From Arenibacter aquaticus (lineage in GTDB: Bacteria; Bacteroidota; Bacteroidia; Flavobacteriales; Flavobacteriaceae), in the NCBI RefSeq assembly GCF_003957295.1, contig NZ_RQPJ01000019.1, forward strand, positions 42,943 to 106,942: DNA of 64,000 nucleotides, written 5' to 3'. This document shows positions 47,703 through 58,374 of the stretch, piece after piece. The stretch's first letter is position 1, and each line of letters starts with the position of its first letter. A program made the position numbers and the translations under genes. A model generated the notes under the pieces. That model saw only the letters and a list, made by a program, of their open reading frames with translations, did not search any database and had not been told where the DNA came from.

Positions 47703-48746
47703 TCAACGGTTTATCTTCTTACTATTGATCCATCGGACATACTGTTCCTTATTTCGGTTATGTTGTCTTAAGGTCTTGGCAAATTTATGGTAACCAAAAT
47801 TTTCAACGTTTGCCACAAAGTAATAGTAATCATGTTGTTCCCTGTTTAGCACAGCATCTATAGCCGAAATATCGGGCATTGCAATAGGTCCCGGCGGCAA
47901 TCCTCCATACTTATAAGTATTATAGGGTGAGTCCAATTCCAGGTCTTTATAGAGCACCCTTTTAATAACGGTATCAAAGTTCCCTGTATGAAGTTTCAGG
48001 GCATAGATCACTGTAGGGTCTGCCTGCAGTGGCATCCTTTTTTTCAATCTATTTAAATACACTCCGGCCACACGTGGTCTTTCATCTACTTTAGCCGTCT
48101 CTTTATGTACAATTGCGGCCAAGGTAATAACCTCTGCAGGGGTTAAACCCAAGGCCTTGGCTTTTGCCAAACGCTGATCGTTCCAAAATCGCTTAAATTC
48201 TTTATTCATCCTCTCCCTAAACCCCTTGGCCGAAGTATTCCAAAAAAACTCGTAGCTATTGGGAATGTACATAGAAAGTGCCGTATTCCGCTCAAAGCCA
48301 TTGGACTCCAAATAAGCAGAATCCTTAAAAGCACTCAAGAGCTCCAAACTATCGGCTTCTATCTGAAGGGAAATTCTCCCCGCTAAGTCCTCCAAGGTTT
48401 CCTGATTGTTGAAAGCAACCTTAACAGGAATATTGCCACTTCGCAGGGAGTTCACAATATCATTGTTACCCATGCCCTTTTTTATGACATACTTACCAGC
48501 TTTTATATTGCTACTATAGCCTTTTCTGTCGGCGGCCGATTCAAAGGTCCCTATATCCTTTAACAGTGGTTCCATAAGGTCTTTAACGGCCTCAAAATCC
48601 GAATTGGAAGGAATATGGACGTAAGCCACCTCATTATTAAAATTGGTATTGGGCAGGAAAAAGGCCTTATAGACCATATAGGAAAACGCACCCCCTACCA
48701 CAAGACCCGCAGCAACTATTATCAGTAAAATTTTTTTAATGTACAT
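47703..48746 (-). CDS. mltG: Endolytic transglycosylase MltG
   Basis: Cuts nascent glycan strands and sets their length. 347 residues: one N-terminal membrane helix (6-28), a LysM-like part (AGKYVIKKGMGNNDIVNSLRSG) and the YceG catalytic core with VITLAAIVHKETAKVDERPRVAGV (catalytic Glu in HKET), LQADPTVIYAL and YNTYKYGGLPPGPI. The start codon overlaps the stop of the upstream GNAT gene by one base. Confidence 0.96.
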   Translation of the reverse strand: MYIKKILLIIVAAGLVVGGAFSYMVYKAFFLPNTNFNNEVAYVHIPSNSDFEAVKDLMEPLLKDIGTFESAADRKGYSSNIKAGKYVIKKGMGNNDIVNSLRSGNIPVKVAFNNQETLEDLAGRISLQIEADSLELLSAFKDSAYLESNGFERNTALSMYIPNSYEFFWNTSAKGFRERMNKEFKRFWNDQRLAKAKALGLTPAEVITLAAIVHKETAKVDERPRVAGVYLNRLKKRMPLQADPTVIYALKLHTGNFDTVIKRVLYKDLELDSPYNTYKYGGLPPGPIAMPDISAIDAVLNREQHDYYYFVANVENFGYHKFAKTLRQHNRNKEQYVRWINSKKINR

Positions 48747-49270
48747 TACCTATTTATCTTTTGATACAAGATTTCATTTTTAAAACTACCGTTAGAATAT
48801 ATCCAATCCTGTTTTTCCCCTACTTTTTTAAACCCAAGCTTTGAGAACAGGTGGATACTGGGAGCATTACCTTCCAATACATTTACATACACCTGTCTAA
48901 GCCCTAACACCGAAAACACATAATTGGTAAGGATCTCAACGGCCTCTGTGCCAACACCCTTGTTCCTTTGCCCTTCCTGACATATAATTATTCCCATCCC
49001 CACCCGTAGGTTCTTAGGGTCAAAATCAAATAGATCTATTAAGCCAATAACAGCTCCTTCCAAGTTACAAATACACAGTCGTAATTGTTTTACCTCGTAA
49101 ATGTCTTTATGGGCGTTTTCCAGGTACATCTTCAACACATGTCTGGAATAGGGAGCAGTGGTACCACTTATTTCCCAAATTCCCGGATCGTTTTCCAATT
49201 CATAGAGAAAATCCAAATCCTCTGGCTCCAGGGCTCTGAGAAATATATTTCTACCTTTAAGACGCAACAT
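48746..49270 (-). CDS. GNAT family N-acetyltransferase (RimJ/RimL-like)
   Basis: 174 residues from ATG 49270 (MLRLKGRNIFLRALEPEDL, typical of the RimL-like subgroup); a GTG at 49279 is the alternative. Motif A is IICQEGQRNKGVGTEAVEIL, then YVNVLEGNAPSIHLFSKLGF. It overlaps the dapF 3' end by 14 bases and mltG by one base, so dapF-GNAT-mltG are translationally linked. The acceptor is unknown; two flanking envelope genes hint at peptidoglycan metabolism, weakly. Confidence 0.9.
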   Translation of the reverse strand: MLRLKGRNIFLRALEPEDLDFLYELENDPGIWEISGTTAPYSRHVLKMYLENAHKDIYEVKQLRLCICNLEGAVIGLIDLFDFDPKNLRVGMGIIICQEGQRNKGVGTEAVEILTNYVFSVLGLRQVYVNVLEGNAPSIHLFSKLGFKKVGEKQDWIYSNGSFKNEILYQKINR

Positions 49271-50039
49271 TAATCTCACCTTTAAACACTAGTTTGGCAG
49301 GCCCCGTTAACCATATTTCCTTATATCCGTCCGGGCTGCTTTTAAATTTCACCTCTAGTTTTCCACCTGGGGTATTAATACGGACCCTATTATTGCTTGT
49401 TTTTCCAGAATGGTACATGGCCAATGCCACGGCCGTTACACCGGTACCACATGAATAGGTTTCATCCTCTACCCCACGCTCATAAGTACGCACGTTAAAA
49501 GTGTCCGGACTCTCTTGGTCCACAAAGTTTATATTGCTCCCTTGTTCGCCATAAATACCATAGCGTAATTTTGCACCTTCCTTGGGTACATCAAAATCTT
49601 TAAGGCCATCTACCAATTGCACGTGATGGGGAGACCCAGTATCCAAGAAAAGGGAATTACTTTTTTCCATTATTTCCTGGACTTCCTGCATTTCCAGGCT
49701 TACAATACCATCATCTATACTGGCACGATGAAGTCCGTCTATGGCTACAAATGAAATTTCTTGATCAACTATGCCCAAAAAATTGGCAAAGGCCACAATG
49801 CACCTTCCTCCGTTTCCGCACATAGTACTCTGTCGCCCATCCGAATTATAATAGACCATTTTAAAATCGGCAGCCTGGTCATTTTCCAAAAGTATGAGTC
49901 CGTCTGCACCTATTCCAAATCTCCTATCACATAAAAACGAGACTAATTCCGTATTATCCTTAGGAAAAACCCCCTTGCGGTTATCAATCATAACAAAGTC
50001 GTTTCCTGTTCCCTGGTACTTATAAAAATTCAGTAGCAT
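49257..50039 (-). CDS. dapF: Diaminopimelate epimerase
   Basis: Interconverts LL- and meso-DAP for peptidoglycan and lysine. 260 residues with the two catalytic cysteines C74 (MCGNGGRC) and C197 (YSCGTGVTA), plus YQGTGNDFVMIDN at the N-terminus. It starts the dapF-GNAT-mltG run. Confidence 0.97.
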   Translation of the reverse strand: MLLNFYKYQGTGNDFVMIDNRKGVFPKDNTELVSFLCDRRFGIGADGLILLENDQAADFKMVYYNSDGRQSTMCGNGGRCIVAFANFLGIVDQEISFVAIDGLHRASIDDGIVSLEMQEVQEIMEKSNSLFLDTGSPHHVQLVDGLKDFDVPKEGAKLRYGIYGEQGSNINFVDQESPDTFNVRTYERGVEDETYSCGTGVTAVALAMYHSGKTSNNRVRINTPGGKLEVKFKSSPDGYKEIWLTGPAKLVFKGEINVAS

Positions 50040-50165
50040 ATTGTATTTTAAAGCACAAAGATATAATTTTATTAAGGTTTTTTTATCAGTTAAAAACTCG
50101 TTAAAGGCAAATTATTGCTATGGATTTGTGTTAATTTTACGATAGCAAATTAAAAAAATGTTTTT

Positions 50166-51560
50166 ATGAAGAAATTTGGAAGTTTATTACTGGTTTCTGT
50201 TTTTGCAGGTGCTATAACCCTAGGCGCTTACAAACTTTTTCTAGAGAAACCCAATTACGCCATAGTTCCACAGGAAAGTAGTGCAAATATCATAACCTCT
50301 AGTTATACACCAACCTCCGCCAGAGGCTCTGGCATTAATGAGGTTGATTTTACCATGGCCGCCGAAAACTCGGTGAATGCAGTAGTGCACGTTAAAAACG
50401 TGTCGGTCAGCAAGGGTCCATCCAGTATAATGGAATTCTTCTACGGGTACGGAGGCTCCCAAAAACCACAGGTAGGAACAGGATCTGGTGTAATCATATC
50501 ACAGGACGGATACATCGTTACCAATAACCATGTGATAGCCAATGCGGATCAACTACAGGTTACCCTGAACAACAATAAGACCTATGACGCAGAGCTTATA
50601 GGTACCGATCCCAACTCGGATATTGCTTTATTAAAAATAGATGTAGACCGAAAACTGCCATATTTGGCTTTTGGGGATTCGGACAACACAAAAGTTGGGG
50701 AATGGGTCTTGGCAGTTGGAAACCCCTTTAACCTTACCTCTACGGTTACGGCAGGTATCGTTAGTGCCAAAGCAAGGGCCTTGGCCAGTATAGACCAATC
50801 CTTCATACAAACCGATGCGGCCGTTAATCCAGGAAATAGCGGTGGTGCCTTGGTAAATACCAATGGGGACCTAATAGGGATCAATACAGCTATTACTTCG
50901 CAAACCGGCTCCTATGTTGGCTATTCCTTTGCGGTACCCAGTAATATTGCCAAGAAGGTAGTAGAAGATATAATGGAGTATGGCAATGTTCAAAAAGGAA
51001 TATTGGGCATCAATACCGTTCCCATGAACAGCCCGTATGCCATAGAAAACGGGATAAATGAAATAGATGGTGTATATATTGCCGGGGTAGAGGAAGATTC
51101 CGGTGCCGATGATGCCGAATTACAGGAAGGCGACATTATAAAGAATATAGACAATGTAGAAATTCACAAATTCTCGGACCTTATAGGATATATATCCTCC
51201 AAAAGACCAGGAGACCAACTAATGGTCACGGTATTACGTGGCGAGGACAAGATGGATTTCCCCGTTACCCTAAAAGAAAGGCAAACCATTGTAATTCCTG
51301 TCCTAGGCTTTGAGGTAAAAAACCTAACCGAGGATGAGAAAAAGAGTTTCAAGACCAAGAAAGGGGTCAAAATAATTGGAGTTCCCGAAACCTACAGGGA
51401 TTATGGCTTTGAAGGCAAGGTGCTGCTTTCCTTTGGGGATGAAGAGATAAACAACATCCAAGATGCCAAGAACAAGTTTGGAAGAATTTCCAGATATGAC
51501 AGGGCCAGTATTACCATGTTGAATAAAAAAGGAGAAAAAGAACGACTGATAATCCAATAA
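50166..51560 (+). CDS. DegP/HtrA-family periplasmic serine protease
   Basis: Envelope quality-control protease of 464 residues with an N-terminal signal/anchor. Catalytic triad H122 (TNNHVIA), D152 (SDIALL) and S225 (GNSGGAL), then two PDZ domains: the first includes GVYIAGVEEDSGADDAELQ and IKNIDNVEIHKFSDL, the second is shorter and divergent (GFEGKVLLSFGDEEINN). A strong terminator follows, so it is monocistronic. Upstream divergent gene is dapF. Confidence 0.95.
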   Translation: MKKFGSLLLVSVFAGAITLGAYKLFLEKPNYAIVPQESSANIITSSYTPTSARGSGINEVDFTMAAENSVNAVVHVKNVSVSKGPSSIMEFFYGYGGSQKPQVGTGSGVIISQDGYIVTNNHVIANADQLQVTLNNNKTYDAELIGTDPNSDIALLKIDVDRKLPYLAFGDSDNTKVGEWVLAVGNPFNLTSTVTAGIVSAKARALASIDQSFIQTDAAVNPGNSGGALVNTNGDLIGINTAITSQTGSYVGYSFAVPSNIAKKVVEDIMEYGNVQKGILGINTVPMNSPYAIENGINEIDGVYIAGVEEDSGADDAELQEGDIIKNIDNVEIHKFSDLIGYISSKRPGDQLMVTVLRGEDKMDFPVTLKERQTIVIPVLGFEVKNLTEDEKKSFKTKKGVKIIGVPETYRDYGFEGKVLLSFGDEEINNIQDAKNKFGRISRYDRASITMLNKKGEKERLIIQ

Positions 51561-51574
51561 AAAATTTCTTGACT

Positions 51575-51603
51575 AGCGCTCCCAAATGGGGGCGCTTTTT
51601 TTA
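51575..51603 (+). terminator. Terminator after the HtrA-type protease gene
   Basis: AGCGCTCCC (51575-51583) pairs with GGGGGCGCT (51588-51596, one G-T pair) around an AAAT loop and ends in a T run. Confidence 0.88.
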
Positions 51604-51676
51604 TGCAATTATTTCTTTACGAAAACGTTTGAAATATATAATTTTAACGAAACTGGACTACGTAAAAAAATAGGCT

Positions 51677-53125
51677 ATGGATACTATCCAATCATATGAG
51701 AAGGAATTGGCTTTTCAGGCAGACCGAAGGAAGGCCTCCACCGAATTTATTAAAATCACAAGTGATTTATGGTACGACAAATCCATTGAAATCGTACTTT
51801 TTAAAAATCAGGTTATAGACAAAAATGTAAGCGACATCATCAATCTACATGAATACGCCGGGGCGTTTGTCCAAAAACCAATTTCAATATTCGATTCGGT
51901 AGAGCTATTACGAACCATCAACGACATCCCCTTACCCCCCTCCAAATTGGATATAGGAAAACTTACCTATGAATATCATTCCGAAATCAACAATTATAAC
52001 ACGGTCAAGAATTTTGTTCTGGAAAAATTAAAAGGGGCCGAGGACAGCAACGAAATAAAACCTAAGGATGTAGTGCTCTATGGTTTTGGCAGGATAGGTA
52101 GGTTATTGGCCAGGGAGCTGATGGCAAAAACCGGCAAAGGAAACCAGCTGAGATTAAGAGCTATCGTCACTAGAGGGAACATAGGCCCGGAAATTCTGGA
52201 AAAAAGAGCAAACTTATTGCGTACCGACTCCGTACACGGGCAATTTCACGGAACTGTTGAGATAGACCACAAAAATATGGCAATGATCATTAATGGCACC
52301 ACGGTGCATATGATAGCCGCCAATGACCCAAAAGAGATAGACTACCAACAGTATGGTATAAACAATGCTTTGATCATAGATAACACTGGAGCCTATAGGG
52401 ACAGGGAAGCATTGAGTATGCACCTTGACTCCAAAGGTAGTGGAACAGTGTTGTTAACGGCACCCGGAAAAGGAGTTCCCAATATAGTACACGGCGTTAA
52501 CCACATGGAATTTGATCCTGACACCACTACTATATTCTCTGCTGCCTCCTGTACCACCAACGCCATAACACCTATTTTAAAAATCGTGGAAGATTCTTTA
52601 GGAATAAAAAAAGGTCATATAGAAACGATCCACGCTTATACCAATGACCAGAATTTAGTAGATAATATGCACGCAAAATACAGGCGTGGCAGAGCTGCCG
52701 CCCTCAACATGGTCATTACCGAAACCGGCGCCGGAAAAGCTGTAACCAAAGCCCTACCACAGCTTGCAGGAAAATTAACCTCTAACGCTATAAGGGTACC
52801 CGTACCCAATGGGTCCTTGGCCATACTTAATATAGAAGTAAAAAACAAGACCTCCAAAGAGACCCTGAATACTATTATTAAAAAATACGCCTTGGAAGGC
52901 GACTTGGTAGAGCAGATAAAGTTTTCCCTTAGCAATGAACTGGTTTCTTCTGATATTGTTGGAAATTCGGCCCCCTCAATTTATGATAGCACGGCAACCA
53001 TTGTATCGGAAGATGGTAAGAATCTAGTGTTGTACGTTTGGTACGACAACGAATTTGGTTATGCCCACCAAGTTATTAGGCTGGCCAAGTATGTTGCTAA
53101 AGTTAGAAGATACACCTATTACTAA
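51677..53125 (+). CDS. gap: Glyceraldehyde-3-phosphate dehydrogenase, long form
   Basis: 482 residues, about 145 more than standard GAPDH. Residues ~1-130 are an N-terminal extension without recognised motifs; the NAD fold starts at GFGRIGR (136-142). Catalytic C292 in ASCTTNAI and H319 in IETIHAYTNDQ, with the C-terminal WYDNEFGYAHQV. The long type is familiar in Bacteroidota and may be regulated or used in gluconeogenesis, which I cannot show. It lies between two terminators as a single gene. Confidence 0.93.
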   Translation: MDTIQSYEKELAFQADRRKASTEFIKITSDLWYDKSIEIVLFKNQVIDKNVSDIINLHEYAGAFVQKPISIFDSVELLRTINDIPLPPSKLDIGKLTYEYHSEINNYNTVKNFVLEKLKGAEDSNEIKPKDVVLYGFGRIGRLLARELMAKTGKGNQLRLRAIVTRGNIGPEILEKRANLLRTDSVHGQFHGTVEIDHKNMAMIINGTTVHMIAANDPKEIDYQQYGINNALIIDNTGAYRDREALSMHLDSKGSGTVLLTAPGKGVPNIVHGVNHMEFDPDTTTIFSAASCTTNAITPILKIVEDSLGIKKGHIETIHAYTNDQNLVDNMHAKYRRGRAAALNMVITETGAGKAVTKALPQLAGKLTSNAIRVPVPNGSLAILNIEVKNKTSKETLNTIIKKYALEGDLVEQIKFSLSNELVSSDIVGNSAPSIYDSTATIVSEDGKNLVLYVWYDNEFGYAHQVIRLAKYVAKVRRYTYY

Positions 53126-53270
53126 AATTTTAAAAACATATAATAATTTATAAAATAGTGGGTTATACATGTTGACTGGAGAAACCTAATGCCCCATTTT
53201 TTTCATAAATTGGGAATATTAAAGTACTTTAGCCCCCTCTTAATCATTATTAACAATAAGAATTACATAA

Positions 53271-53891
53271 ATGAAAATTTCGAGAATACTCTTTATTGTA
53301 ATGGCTCTATTGTCATTTAACCTACATCATGCGCAGGAAAGTTCCACAGAAAACAAACTTTCCCTTGATGAGGGCCCAATAAGCTCACAATTTGAATATA
53401 TTTCAAAAAAATCGGGCAACTACAGGGCCGACGGTGTTAGATACGAAGTAGTAAAAGAATACAACTTAGGCAAACTAAGACAAAATGTATTGGATTCCAT
53501 TAATGAATTCAACAATAATATCAAACAATTAAACGCTACAATTTCCGGTCATGTTGAGACCATAAATTCACTGAACAAAAAACTGGAGGAAACTACCAAT
53601 AATTTAGCATCGGTGACGGAAGAAAAAGACAGCATGTCCTTTTTGGGCTTTCTGGTCTCTAAAAGTACCTACAATTTTATTCTTTGGACTATTATTGCTA
53701 CCCTACTACTACTCTTGTTGTTCTTTATTTATAGATTTAGAAACAGTAACATCCTTACCCAGGAAGCAAAGGTTGCACTTTCCGAATTGGAAACGGAATA
53801 CGAGGACCACAGAAGGCGGGCGCTGGAACGGGAACAAAAAATTAGCAGACAGTTGCAAGACGAACTGAACAAACAAAAGAAATCCAAATAA
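53271..53891 (+). CDS. Signal peptide, coiled-coil, single-helix membrane protein of unknown function
   Basis: 206 residues: signal peptide ending near HHAQE, a folded segment SSQFEYISKKSGNYRADGVRYE, a coiled coil (~70-115), one transmembrane helix (about 132-154, FILWTIIATLLLLLLFFIY) and a charged cytosolic coiled-coil tail (EYEDHRRRALEREQKISRQ). Relatives sit beside trmD in Flavobacteriia and are sometimes labelled tRNA (guanine-N1)-methyltransferase; nothing in this sequence supports a methyltransferase. A terminator separates it from trmD. Confidence 0.85.
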   Translation: MKISRILFIVMALLSFNLHHAQESSTENKLSLDEGPISSQFEYISKKSGNYRADGVRYEVVKEYNLGKLRQNVLDSINEFNNNIKQLNATISGHVETINSLNKKLEETTNNLASVTEEKDSMSFLGFLVSKSTYNFILWTIIATLLLLLLFFIYRFRNSNILTQEAKVALSELETEYEDHRRRALEREQKISRQLQDELNKQKKSK

Positions 53892-53897
53892 CACGCT

Positions 53898-53926
53898 AAG
53901 CTCCCTGAAGGGAGCTTTTTTTTTTT
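53898..53926 (+). terminator. Terminator before trmD
   Basis: AAGCTCCC (53898-53905) and GGGAGCTT (53910-53917) around TGAA, followed by a long T run. Confidence 0.9.
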
Positions 53927-54046
53927 AACCCTTATTCCATTGACCACTTACTGCAAATCATGATAGAACCGCAAGTTGGAACCGTAAAAAGTTGTTTTAA
54001 AAACACATGCTTTTCACAATTAAAAAGAAATTGAGCTCGTTTTTAC

Positions 54047-54054
54047 TACTTTTG
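54047..54054 (+). promoter_or_regulatory. Probable -7 box of trmD
   Basis: TACTTTTG fits TAnnTTTG 40 bases before the ATG; the TTG at 54031-54033 is only 13 bases upstream. Confidence 0.4.
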
Positions 54055-54094
54055 GCCCATATTGTAAGATACCAATAACGTTATTGCCCGTACC

Positions 54095-54772
54095 ATGCGA
54101 ATAGATATTATCACTGTAGTTCCCGATATATTAAAAAGTCCATTTGAAGCTTCAATTTTAAAGAGAGCAATAGACAAAGGGGTGGTAGAAGTGCATTTTC
54201 ACAACCTAAGGGATTACACAGACTTGAGCTACAATCAAGTAGACGACTATCAGTTTGGAGGTGGAGCTGGAATGGTACTTATGATAGAACCCATAGACAA
54301 GTGTATCTCTGCATTAAAAGAGGAACGGGATTATGACGAGGTAATCTATATGACCCCGGATGGAAAAACCTTGGATCAAAAGATGGCCAACGGACTGTCT
54401 TTATTAAAGAACATCATTGTTCTTTGCGGACATTATAAGGGGGTAGATCAAAGGGTTCGGGATTTATTTGTTACCAAAGAAGTATCTATTGGCGACTATG
54501 TATTGTCCGGAGGAGAACTGGGAGCGGCAGTGCTTTGTGATACCGTTATCCGCCTTATACCAGGTGTTTTAAACAATGAAACCTCTGCTTTGACAGACAC
54601 TTTTCAGGATAACCTATTGGCCCCTCCCGTATATACAAGGCCAGCTGAATACAAAGGTCATAAGGTACCCGATGTGTTATTGAGCGGCAATTTCCCCGCT
54701 ATTGAAAGCTGGCGAGAAGACCAAGCCTACAAAAGAACTGAAGAATTGCGGCCCGATCTGCTGAAGGAATAG
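54095..54772 (+). CDS. trmD: tRNA (guanosine(37)-N1)-methyltransferase TrmD
   Basis: SPOUT-family enzyme making m1G37, which prevents frameshifts. 225 residues with [25 protein letters not shown] and the knot region [14 protein letters not shown]. RplS is the next gene, as is common in the trmD-rplS gene order, but rplS has its own promoter here. Confidence 0.98.
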   Translation: MRIDIITVVPDILKSPFEASILKRAIDKGVVEVHFHNLRDYTDLSYNQVDDYQFGGGAGMVLMIEPIDKCISALKEERDYDEVIYMTPDGKTLDQKMANGLSLLKNIIVLCGHYKGVDQRVRDLFVTKEVSIGDYVLSGGELGAAVLCDTVIRLIPGVLNNETSALTDTFQDNLLAPPVYTRPAEYKGHKVPDVLLSGNFPAIESWREDQAYKRTEELRPDLLKE

Positions 54773-54899
54773 CTATTAAAAGCAAAATACCCCAACATAG
54801 TGCCTTAAAATATAAGTCCCTTAGGTACAGCACATAGCAGCATTATGACAATATACTGTTACAACAACCCCAGTTAATATTAAAAAGTAATTTATTTGC

Positions 54900-54929
54900 T
54901 TGTTAATTACAAATATTAAACTATTTTTG
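54900..54929 (+). promoter_or_regulatory. Bacteroidota-type promoter of rplS
   Basis: TTG at 54900-54902, 19-base spacer, TATTTTTG at 54922-54929: full match to TTG-N19-TAnnTTTG. The predicted leader is about 60 bases. Confidence 0.7.
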
Positions 54930-54996
54930 CACTCCATTAAATTAACCTCTGACGATAATCGTGAAAGTTGATTTAAGTAAACATTAATTAAAGACC

Positions 54997-55347
54997 ATGG
55001 AAGAGTTAATAAAATTTGTTGAAAACGAATTCGTTCCTAAAAAAGATTTTCCAAAATTTTCAGCTGGTGATACCATCACTGTGTACTACGAGATTAAGGA
55101 AGGTGAAAAAACAAGAACACAGTTTTTTAAAGGTGTTGTTATACAAAGAAGGGGATCGGGAGCTACCGAAACATTTACCATTCGTAAAATGTCCGGAACT
55201 GTTGGTGTAGAGCGTATTTTCCCTATCAATATGCCTGCTTTGCAAAAAATAGAAGTTAACAAGAAAGGTAAAGTTCGTAGATCACGTATTTTCTACTTCA
55301 GAGGACTTACCGGTAAAAAAGCTAGAATTAAAGAGGTTCGCTCTTAA
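54997..55347 (+). CDS. rplS: 50S ribosomal protein L19
   Basis: 116 residues. Typical L19 motifs: FSAGDTITVYYEIKEGEKTR, GVVIQRRGSGATETFTIRK and a basic C-terminus KVRRSRIFYFRGLTGKKARI. Strong promoter upstream and strong terminator downstream make it a single-gene unit. Confidence 0.98.
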   Translation: MEELIKFVENEFVPKKDFPKFSAGDTITVYYEIKEGEKTRTQFFKGVVIQRRGSGATETFTIRKMSGTVGVERIFPINMPALQKIEVNKKGKVRRSRIFYFRGLTGKKARIKEVRS

Positions 55348-55367
55348 GAAGCATTTTTTAAGTATAG

Positions 55368-55405
55368 AAAAAGCATCCTTACACATTTGTAAGGATGCTT
55401 TTTTT
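55368..55405 (+). terminator. Terminator of rplS
   Basis: AAGCATCCTTACA (55371-55383) pairs perfectly with TGTAAGGATGCTT (55388-55400) around CATT, extended by A-T pairs and a T run. Confidence 0.92.
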
Positions 55406-55840
55406 ATGAACAAATGTTCAAAACCTAAGTGCATAAGCTGTTGATAATAAACTCTTTATATTATTTGCCTGTTAAAGAACATTTTAGTACTTTTAATAAG
55501 TGGCTGGTAATTCATATTCTGCGGATTTATGAATGTCACACGAAGTTTACGTTCTTTGTCTCAGTGTTATAACATTATTAAGCGGCTACGCTTTTTTGTT
55601 ATCGGATTGCCCACTTGCTTTGGCAGGAAGGTTGGTCTGTAATTTTTGGATATTATTAAGGTATGACTCCATGTTGTACATTAAGCTTATCAAATAATTA
55701 AACAGTGAGTAGCGACATATTTATCTCTTTATATATTTATTTAGGATAATGTGTTTCAAACGTTGAATTAGTGATGCAAATGCAATCAATGGTTGCCGTT
55801 TTGCAAGAAGCAAAACAAGAAATTTGTAAACTATTTCTAG

Positions 55841-55887
55841 AAAGCCATATCAAGGTATTTTATACAATGATATGGCTTTTATTTTTA
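55841..55887 (+). terminator. Orphan terminator upstream of icd
   Basis: AAAGCCATATCA (55841-55852) pairs with TGATATGGCTTT (55868-55879); the loop holds an inner GTAT/ATAC pairing, and a T-rich tail follows. No annotated gene lies directly upstream, since rplS already has its own terminator 440 bases earlier. Confidence 0.8.
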
Positions 55888-55974
55888 TAGCTTTTAAGCC
55901 TTCAATCCGTGTAATAACAACCTATCTCCCTCTCTCTTGAACAATTAGACAATATTATAGGCTTTCCCTATTTA

Positions 55975-56001
55975 TTTGGCACTTTTAAAATTGTATATTT
56001 G
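55975..56001 (+). promoter_or_regulatory. Probable promoter of icd
   Basis: TTTG at 55975-55978 and TATATTTG at 55994-56001 (15-base spacer, slightly short). The ATG follows 30 bases later. Confidence 0.5.
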
Positions 56002-56025
56002 CTCCGCTTAAACATAAAAACCTAA

Positions 56026-58251
<2,226 letters not shown>

Positions 58252-58270
58252 AGAAGTGGTAAAACCATAA

Positions 58271-58310
58271 GAAAGACCTTTTCATATATTTGAAAAGGTC
58301 TTTCTGTTTT
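58271..58310 (+). terminator. Terminator of icd
   Basis: A 14-bp perfect stem, GAAAGACCTTTTCA (58271-58284) with TGAAAAGGTCTTTC (58291-58304), then T-rich sequence. Confidence 0.9.
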
Positions 58311-58374
58311 AATAGAACCCAAGTTTTTTTTTCATCATAATTATTATCAATACTTTTAGATAAAATTGTCCTTA

